Shown here: positions 7,532-11,572 of the stretch, piece by piece
How the letters are laid out: each line of letters begins with the position of its first letter
How positions within the stretch are numbered: the stretch's first letter is position 1
From: an uncultured Dorea sp.
GTDB lineage: Bacteria; Bacillota; Clostridia; Lachnospirales; Lachnospiraceae
Length of the DNA: 11,572 nt
Direction: 5' to 3'
Assembly: GCA_910584575.1 (NCBI GenBank)
Contig: CAJUBG010000079.1
Coordinates: forward strand, 1 to 11,572
Program-made: the position numbers and the translations under genes
Notes under the pieces: generated by a model
What the model saw: the letters and a program-made list of their open reading frames with translations, nothing else
The model's database searches: none
Told to the model about the DNA's origin: nothing

Positions 7532-8298
7532 ATTTTCTCACATTGTTAGGAGTGGAATTAAAGAAGATACGGCGTTCCAGAATCTTATTGATTCTGGGAA
7601 TTGCAGCAGTATTACTCTGGCTTCCGTCCATTTTAAACGCACATTTGAATTTTGATATGCAGGCGGAGGGCATTTCCCCAGAGCATAATTTTTTCATACA
7701 GGGATTTATGGGAATGGCATGGTTCATGTTTCCGGCAAGCATGGTAATTGGTACGGTGCTTCTTGGGCAGACGGAGAGGAGTAACCATGGAATCCTGCGG
7801 ATGCTTGCGCTTCCGGTCAGTACGGCGAAGCTTTGTATGGCAAAATATATTGTTTTGCTGACACTGGCGGCAGTCCAGATGGCAATGATGACGGGAATGT
7901 ATTTCATTAGCGCCGCAATCGCATCCCAGACGCAGGACTATGAATTTCTGCTGCCGCCGCTGTTTGTGTTAAAGGAGGTTCTGTTGATGTACGTTTCGGC
8001 AGTTCCTATGACTGCATTTTTCTGGATGCTGTCTGTGTGCATCCAGACGCCTATATTTTCAGTGGGAATCGGGCTGGCGTCTATTGTGCCGTCGGTTCTG
8101 ATGATTAACACGAGGATGTGGTTTGTCTATCCTATGGATTATCCGTTCTATGTGATAACGGCAAAGTACGGGGAATTGGCGTCTAATCTTACGGAAACGG
8201 AGATGGAGTTGATTCCGTGGTTGCCTGTGGCGGTTGGATTCACAGGAGTTTGTATGGCGGTGGCGGTTGTATGTTTCGGAAGAAGTGAAAGGAGATAG
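7528..8298 (+). CDS. ABC-2 type permease subunit, second (LanG/MutG-like)
   Basis: This 256-residue protein starts MNFLTLLGVELKKIRRSR, with a basic cytoplasmic lead before helix 1 (about 19-40). Further hydrophobic segments lie at about 62-84, 108-133, 146-175, 178-200 and 229-250. The stretch GQTERSNHGILRMLALPVS after helix 2 matches the corresponding part of the first permease (E-x-x-x-x-x-I-x-R-x-x-x-LPV), so the two are paralogues forming a pair. Start chosen at ATG 7528-7530, inside the ATGA overlap with the upstream stop and after AGGAGG at 7514-7519; an in-frame longer reading from 7336 would run over the upstream gene and lacks a reason. It is co-transcribed with its neighbours. Confidence 0.87.
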   Translation: MNFLTLLGVELKKIRRSRILLILGIAAVLLWLPSILNAHLNFDMQAEGISPEHNFFIQGFMGMAWFMFPASMVIGTVLLGQTERSNHGILRMLALPVSTAKLCMAKYIVLLTLAAVQMAMMTGMYFISAAIASQTQDYEFLLPPLFVLKEVLLMYVSAVPMTAFFWMLSVCIQTPIFSVGIGLASIVPSVLMINTRMWFVYPMDYPFYVITAKYGELASNLTETEMELIPWLPVAVGFTGVCMAVAVVCFGRSERR

Positions 8299-8303
8299 TG
8301 ACA

Positions 8304-8597
8304 ATGAAACAGAGCTTGAAAGGTATTTTAACGGGGATTGCGGGAGTGATGGTGTTTCTGCCGTGGACGATATTACTGCTTCGTCAGCATGAGTGGGCGC
8401 TTCAGTCGCCGGCGGCGGAGATTACCATAGGAGGATATGCGGTTTTTATGATTTTTTCGGGGGTATTTACATTTGCCGCTTATATGAAAGGGGAGGTTAA
8501 GAACCTTCTTATGAAAATCTGTCTGGTTATCAATGAAATCTATGCTGTGGCAGGGGTGATGGCGTTGGTTATGATGGGGGCGGGGAAGGTTATGTGA
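8304..8597 (+). CDS. Small three-helix membrane protein of unknown function
   Basis: A 97-residue hydrophobic protein with three likely membrane helices: about 7-27 (GILTGIAGVMVFLPWTILLL), 39-60 (EITIGGYAVFMIFSGVFTF) and 68-93 (LLMKICLVINEIYAVAGVM). I do not recognise a family. It is the last gene of the ABC operon, starting only five bases after the second permease stop. ATG 8304 is preferred because AGGAG (8290-8294) is nine bases upstream; a GTG at 8298, sharing a base with the upstream stop, would be only three bases from that site. Position suggests an accessory subunit of the exporter or an immunity protein like small LanI/LanH proteins; that is inference. Confidence 0.75.
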   Translation: MKQSLKGILTGIAGVMVFLPWTILLLRQHEWALQSPAAEITIGGYAVFMIFSGVFTFAAYMKGEVKNLLMKICLVINEIYAVAGVMALVMMGAGKVM

Positions 8598-8614
8598 CTT
8601 TTTGTGTCCAATCC

Positions 8615-8643
8615 TTGAGGCAGAATCCTTCAAAGTGTATAAT
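8615..8643 (+). promoter_or_regulatory. Promoter of the MYG1-family gene
   Basis: TTGAGG (8615-8620) and a perfect TATAAT (8638-8643) are separated by 17 bases in the gap after the ABC operon. The start codon of the MYG1-family gene is 47 bases beyond. No strong terminator hairpin is seen between 8597 and this promoter, so some read-through from the ABC operon is possible. Confidence 0.65.
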
Positions 8644-8690
8644 AAAATAGAACATCATAAAATCAATCAAATATCTGGAGAAATAGAATT

Positions 8691-9524
8691 ATGAATATAA
8701 CCGAGGGTTTTACCCATGGAGGAATTTTCCATGCGGATGACGTATTTGCCACTGCGCTGCTCACCATATTGAACCCAGAAATAAAAATCACCAGGGGATT
8801 TACTATCCTAGATCATTATGAGGGCATTGTGTATGACATCGGAATGGGACGCTATGACCACCACCAGAAGGACAGGAGAATCCGTGCGAACGGCGTCCCG
8901 TATGCTGCATTCGGGCTTTTGTGGGAGAGATTCGGAGAGGAACTGGTGTGCAGACCGGATGCCGAGAAGTTTGATGAAGAATTCGTGCAGCAGATCGACC
9001 AGGCCGACAATACAGGAGAGGCCAACCTGTTGTCCATGACGATTGCAGATCGGAATCTGACATGGCAGGACGATCCGGCTCTGGCAGACCATGCATTTGA
9101 AGGTGCAGTGGAGTATGCAAAGAAAATACTGGAGTACCGTTTTCATCAGATACGGTCAGACAGGAGCGCATATGAGACAGTATGCAAGAAGGCAGAACAA
9201 TGTAAGGACGGTATCTTGTATCTTGAACAGGCAATGCCATGGAAGGATGCTCTGAAAGGCAAGAATATCTGGTATGTGATCTATCCTTCCATACGCGGAG
9301 GATATAACATACAGGCAGTTCCATACGATGAGGATAGGATGAGGCCGAGGATTCCATTCCCTGAACAGTGGAGAGGCGTAAAAGGGCAAGAACTTTCCAG
9401 GATTTCCGGAATCGAAGATCTGACGTTCTGCCATATGGCTGGTTTCTTAAGTGCTGCCGGGACGCTCGAAGGTGCGTATCAGGCGGCAAGGTTATCTATA
9501 GAAAAAGGCACGGTAAACGCATGA
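8691..9524 (+). CDS. MYG1 family (DHH-type) putative exonuclease/hydrolase
   Basis: A 277-residue protein with the metal-binding motifs of the MYG1/UPF0160 family: GIFHADDVFA (His14, Asp16, Asp17), Asp49 in YDIGMG, YDHHQ (Asp56, His57, His58) and QIDQADN (Asp103, Asp106). The C-terminal part keeps GGYNIQAVP and FCHMAGFLSAAGTLEGAYQAA. Eukaryotic MYG1 is reported as a 3'-5' exonuclease; the bacterial role is not established. GGAG (8677-8680) is ten bases before ATG 8691, and the gene has its own promoter. All motif residues are present, so it is probably active. The last residues TVNA and the TGA stop coincide with the left inverted repeat of the downstream IS, so the native C-terminus was probably replaced by a few residues. 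Confidence 0.88.
   Translation: MNITEGFTHGGIFHADDVFATALLTILNPEIKITRGFTILDHYEGIVYDIGMGRYDHHQKDRRIRANGVPYAAFGLLWERFGEELVCRPDAEKFDEEFVQQIDQADNTGEANLLSMTIADRNLTWQDDPALADHAFEGAVEYAKKILEYRFHQIRSDRSAYETVCKKAEQCKDGILYLEQAMPWKDALKGKNIWYVIYPSIRGGYNIQAVPYDEDRMRPRIPFPEQWRGVKGQELSRISGIEDLTFCHMAGFLSAAGTLEGAYQAARLSIEKGTVNA
9509..9521 (+). repeat. Left terminal inverted repeat of the IS
   Basis: CACGGTAAACGCA, the exact reverse complement of 10834-10846. It lies inside the 3' end of the MYG1-family gene, where it encodes Thr-Val-Asn-Ala and is followed by the TGA stop at 9522-9524. A 13-bp match placed this close to both ends of the transposase region is unlikely by chance. Confidence 0.6.
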
Positions 9525-9573
9525 TTTGATATCTTTGAATCAGAGAAAAAATCTGCTATTATGTATTTAATGA

Positions 9574-9602
9574 CTGACAATCTCTGCACAATCGTGTACA
9601 AT
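9574..9602 (+). promoter_or_regulatory. Possible promoter of the transposase gene
   Basis: CTGACA (9574-9579) and TACAAT (9597-9602) are spaced by 17 bases, about 35 bases before the first candidate ATG (9637). A second, weaker pair lies just upstream: TTGAAT (9535-9540) and TATTAT (9557-9562), spaced by 16. Both lie inside the IS. They are motif matches only. Confidence 0.4.
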
Positions 9603-9636
9603 GATTTCCATAACTTCTTGAAAGGAAATCATAAAT

Positions 9637-10749
9637 ATGTCAGAAATGGGAAATGAACTTTCAACCAAAGACACAAATTTCTTGATATTCTCATCATTGC
9701 CGTTACCGCAATCCTCTGCGGAATGGATACCTGGAACGAGATTGAGGACTGGGCCTGTTCAAAAAGGAATGGCTGGAAACATTTCTGGAGCTTCCCGGCG
9801 GGATTCCTTCCCATGATACGGTCAACCGGGTATTCCAGATGATTGCTCCAGACCGGTTTCATGATGCTTTTTTTCGGTGGACCAGTGCAGTTGCAGGGAA
9901 AATGGAAGGGGTTGTGGCCATTGACGGAAAAACCCTCCGCCGCAGTAAGGATGAAAGCAAAGGGAACCGTCCGTCCCATGTGGTAAGTGCATGGGCCTGC
10001 GAGGCGTCCCTTGTTTTAGGGCAGTTACGGGTGATGAAAAGACAAATGAAATCAAGGCGATCCCGGAGCTTTTGGAGCTTCTCTGCCTGAAAGGGTGTGT
10101 GGTAACGCTCGACGCCATGGGAGCCCAGAAGGAGATTGCCGAAAAAATCATAGACAAAGAAGCGGACTATATCCTTCAGGTAAAAGGGAACCAGGAAACG
10201 CTGCTGGGGGATATTTCGCTTTATTTTAAAGAGGAAATGTTTCCGCGCCCCAAGAAGGAGCTGGAAAAAGGGGGCTGGTACTGGAAAGAAACAGATTTTG
10301 GCCATGGGAGAATGGAAATCCGGGAATACTATGTAGAAAATGATGTTGAATGGCTTCGGAAAAACCACTCCGGGTGGAAAGGGTTAAAGGGGATTGGAGC
10401 CTGCATGGCGACCGTAACCGAAAACGGCAAGACAACAACGGCGGTATCGTATTCCATATACAGCCAGGAAGATATGAGGGCAGAAGAATACGGGAAAAGC
10501 AAACGTGCCCACTGGGGAATCGGGAACAGCCTGCACTGGGTGCTGGACATCGGGTTCCGTGAAGATGATAGCCGGATGCAAGCAGGGAATGCGGCCGAAA
10601 ATGTAAATGTACTGCGGCACATAGGAATGAATCTGTTGAAGCAGGAAAAGAGCTGTCGTATGGGAATCGCAAGTAAAAGAAAGAAGTGTGGCTATGACCA
10701 GAACTATCTATATAAAGTTCTTAGCGGACTGAACACAGGGATCGAATAA
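9637..10749 (+). pseudogene. ISAs1-family transposase, frameshifted and inactive
   Basis: The family signature can be followed only by changing frame. Frame from about 9657 gives NQRHKFLDILIIAV and CGMDTWNEIEDWACSK; after an A-run at 9761-9765 a shifted frame gives EWLETFLELPGGIPSHDT, the first catalytic Asp in VVAIDGKTLRR and VSAWACEASLVLGQLRV; near 10031-10033 it shifts again to DEKTNEIKAIPELLEL, the second Asp in VTLDAMGAQKEIAE and the C-terminal LHWVLDIGFREDDSR, ending at TAA 10747-10749. Each change fits loss of one base. The motif normally reading HW-x-IEN is HWGIGN, so the expected Glu is Gly (GGG 10522-10524). The 5' end is also unclear: ATG 9637 gives MSEMGNELSTKD in a third frame. 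Total span of about 371 codons is near full length. It has no intact product. Confidence 0.88.
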
Positions 10750-10784
10750 AAAGCCGATAGCGGGATCATATTTAGAAAAATGAT

Positions 10785-10823
10785 TTAAGTAGGCATATCA
10801 TGCAAGTGATATGGTCTACTTAA
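10785..10823. other. Stem-loop near the right end of the IS
   Basis: A two-part hairpin: outer stem TTAAGTAG (10785-10792) with CTACTTAA (10816-10823), a small asymmetric bulge, and inner stem CATATCA (10794-10800) with TGATATG (10807-10813) around a six-base loop. It starts 35 bases after the transposase stop and ends 10 bases before the right inverted repeat. No T-run follows, so a simple intrinsic terminator is not obvious; it may stabilise or end the transposase transcript, or block outside transcription. Confidence 0.5.
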
Positions 10824-10833
10824 TTTAAAAGCT

Positions 10834-10846
10834 TGCGTTTACCGTG
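10834..10846 (-). repeat. Right terminal inverted repeat of the IS
   Basis: TGCGTTTACCGTG, reverse complement of 9509-9521. It lies 85 bases beyond the transposase stop and immediately before the leader-like region of the CRISPR array. Confidence 0.6.
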
Positions 10847-11049
10847 TTTGAGGATGGATTTTGGGTTGTAAGTAGGGGAGAGGGTATGGTACAATTAGAG
10901 TGTGACGGTAGGGGATTGTATTTTTTCTCGTACAATTTTTGAAAAGACAAAAAAATAGATGGGAAACACTAATTATCAGAATATTCAGATAAATACCTGC
11001 AGAAATAAGGCTGGGAGGCATTGATTTTAGCGGGGGCTGAGAGGTGACC
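10847..11049 (+). other. Leader-like non-coding region upstream of the CRISPR array
   Basis: About 200 bases between the IS end and the first repeat, purine-rich and partly A/T-rich, with A and T runs around 10921-10957. I find no supported gene; a 60-codon antisense reading frame here has no recognisable content. TTGTAA and TACAAT (ending near 10895, 18-base spacer) form a weak plus-strand promoter candidate. Its role as leader follows from its place beside the least mutated repeat and opposite the degenerate terminal repeat. Confidence 0.5.
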
Positions 11050-11307
11050 GTAGAAATGGAGAAAACCCGTTTGAGGGGATTGCTACAATGCTAAATTTCT
11101 AGCCGGGATTCTTCTTGCCCAACGTAGAAATGGAGAAAACCCATTTGAGGGGATTGCTACATTTATGACCGTGTGAATGTTATTCAAATTTACCTTGTAG
11201 AAATGGAGAGAACCCGTTTGAGGGGATTGCTACTTCTAAAATCCTTTTTGAAATTTGCCCCATGAATTGAGTAGAAATGGAGAGAACCCGTTTGGGGGGA
11301 TTGTTGC
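11050..11307 (+). CRISPR. Short CRISPR array: four 37-nt repeats, three spacers, no cas genes in window
   Basis: Repeats lie at 11050-11086, 11124-11160, 11197-11233 and 11271-11307, separated by unrelated spacers of 37, 36 and 37 bases. The repeat begins GTAGAAATGGAG, has a central ACCCGTTTGAGGGG able to form a small stem, and ends ATTGCTAC, so its ends GTAG and CTAC are also complementary. Repeat 2 has G20A; repeat 3 has A14G; repeat 4 has A14G, A25G, C34T and A36G. The degenerate last copy puts the leader on the left and transcription to the right, which agrees with a 3' end of GGGGATTG-type as in many type I and III repeats. The subtype cannot be set without cas genes. Spacers show no match elsewhere in this window by eye. 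Confidence 0.88.
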
Positions 11308-11362
11308 AATAGATGATCTTAGATTGTGAAAAATGTGCACTATCAATAAAAATATTTTCATC

Positions 11363-11399
11363 CTATAAATAAACAATACCCGTTAAAGGGAATTGCGCA
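11363..11399 (+). repeat. Decayed CRISPR repeat-like unit beyond the array
   Basis: Aligned without gaps to the 37-nt repeat, about 25 of 37 bases match, concentrated in ACCCGTT, a following GGG and ATTGC (17 of the last 22 bases). It starts 55 bases after repeat 4 rather than the usual 36-37, so an insertion of roughly 18 bases would be needed if it was once part of the array. It is best read as a relic of a longer array; chance similarity is possible. Confidence 0.45.
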
Positions 11400-11430
11400 T
11401 CAAACTAACAGATGCGTTTTCACACCTCGC

Positions 11431-11468
11431 AATACGGGGAAAATATCCCATCAGAATATTCCCGTATT
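11431..11468. other. Stem-loop, first of a tandem pair
   Basis: AATACGGG (11431-11438) pairs with CCCGTATT (11461-11468), extended inward by a G-T wobble and an A-T pair to ten pairs, with partly self-complementary A/T-rich sequence in the loop. It lies in the region 11308-11572, which has no gene that I can support. Confidence 0.45.
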
Positions 11469-11503
11469 CTCGAAAATAGGATCAAAGGAAATACGTTTTC
11501 GAG
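11469..11503. other. Stem-loop, second of a tandem pair
   Basis: CTCGAAAA (11469-11476) pairs perfectly with TTTTCGAG (11496-11503) around a 19-base loop. It begins at the base next to the first hairpin. No T-run follows, so it is not a clear terminator; it could be part of a structured RNA or the edge of an element that continues past the window. Confidence 0.45.
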
Positions 11504-11572
11504 GAATGAGGTTAAGCAGTTGGTGTTAGAATATAATTAGTACAAGTTAGACATGGAAAATTCCAAACAGAA

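Larger units (their letters stand above)
9509..10846 (+). mobile_element. ISAs1-family insertion sequence, degenerate
   Basis: The element is defined by a broken ISAs1-type transposase gene and by 13-bp perfect inverted repeats (9509-9521 and 10834-10846) giving a length of 1338 bases, within the usual range for the family. Beyond 13 bp the ends still match at scattered positions over about 19 bp. I see no target-site duplication: the eight to ten bases on the two outer sides differ, so one flank may have been rearranged or deleted after insertion. Exact ends are inferred from the repeats, since I cannot compare with reference elements. Confidence 0.65.

Noticed and set aside
9755..9770. Programmed frameshift at the A-run of the transposase
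   Set aside because: The run gives only a partial slippery site, and a second break near 10031 without any slippery run plus the Glu-to-Gly change indicate decay rather than recoding.
10839..11021. 60-codon minus-strand reading frame in the leader region
   Set aside because: No ribosome binding site or recognisable domain; it overlaps the IS end and the leader-like DNA.
10847..11572. tracrRNA (anti-repeat) that would mark a type II system
   Set aside because: I looked for sequence complementary to the repeat, such as GTAGCAATCCCC or GGGTTTTCTCC, outside the array and found none in the window.
11400..11572. A small gene at the right edge
   Set aside because: All frames are broken by stops within a few dozen codons, and no ribosome binding site with a useful frame is seen.

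Overview
The window looks like an accessory or defence-rich chromosomal segment of a Gram-positive anaerobe of the class Clostridia, most likely Lachnospiraceae. The grounds are strong Gram-positive ribosome binding sites, moderate GC by eye, a DUF6440 protein, a MYG1-type protein and a LanFEG/Cpr-like two-component/ABC module. The family assignment is an inference; no rRNA or tRNA gene is present to anchor taxonomy.

Layout. (1) 1-3431, plus strand: the tail of an upstream gene and almost all of a large SMC-like ATPase that I read as JetC of a Wadjet (JetABCD) anti-plasmid condensin. It is the last gene of its operon and is followed at once by a long hairpin; no JetD follows. (2) 3478-5891, minus strand: an OmpR-family response regulator and a sensor kinase in tandem, then a 59-residue DUF6440 gene with its own near-consensus promoter. 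(3) 5892-6053: a divergent control region with ATGTAAGGT boxes in 11-bp register. (4) 6054-8597, plus strand: a tightly packed operon of an ABC ATPase, two ABC-2 type permeases and a small three-helix membrane protein. This resembles antimicrobial-peptide (lantibiotic/bacitracin-type) immunity exporters, and the divergent boxes suggest the neighbouring two-component system controls it. (5) 8691-9524: a MYG1/DHH-type hydrolase gene whose last codons and stop seem to come from the left end of an insertion sequence. (6) 9509-10846: an ISAs1-family element bounded by 13-bp inverted repeats, with a transposase gene broken by several single-base losses and one altered probable active-site residue. 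(7) 10847-11307: an AT-rich leader-like stretch and a short CRISPR array of four 37-nt repeats and three spacers, with no cas gene in view. (8) 11308-11572: one decayed repeat-like unit and two back-to-back hairpins, no gene.

How the parts work together: the kinase/regulator pair probably senses a peptide antibiotic or envelope stress and switches on the exporter. JetC and the CRISPR array are two unrelated defence elements in the same neighbourhood. The array appears small and ageing (every repeat after the first carries mutations), and the IS next to it is dead at the protein level. I do not see a clearly new system. The items most worth a second look are the Wadjet operon that ends at JetC, the phased operator, the IS-donated stop codon of the MYG1 gene, and the decaying orphan array.
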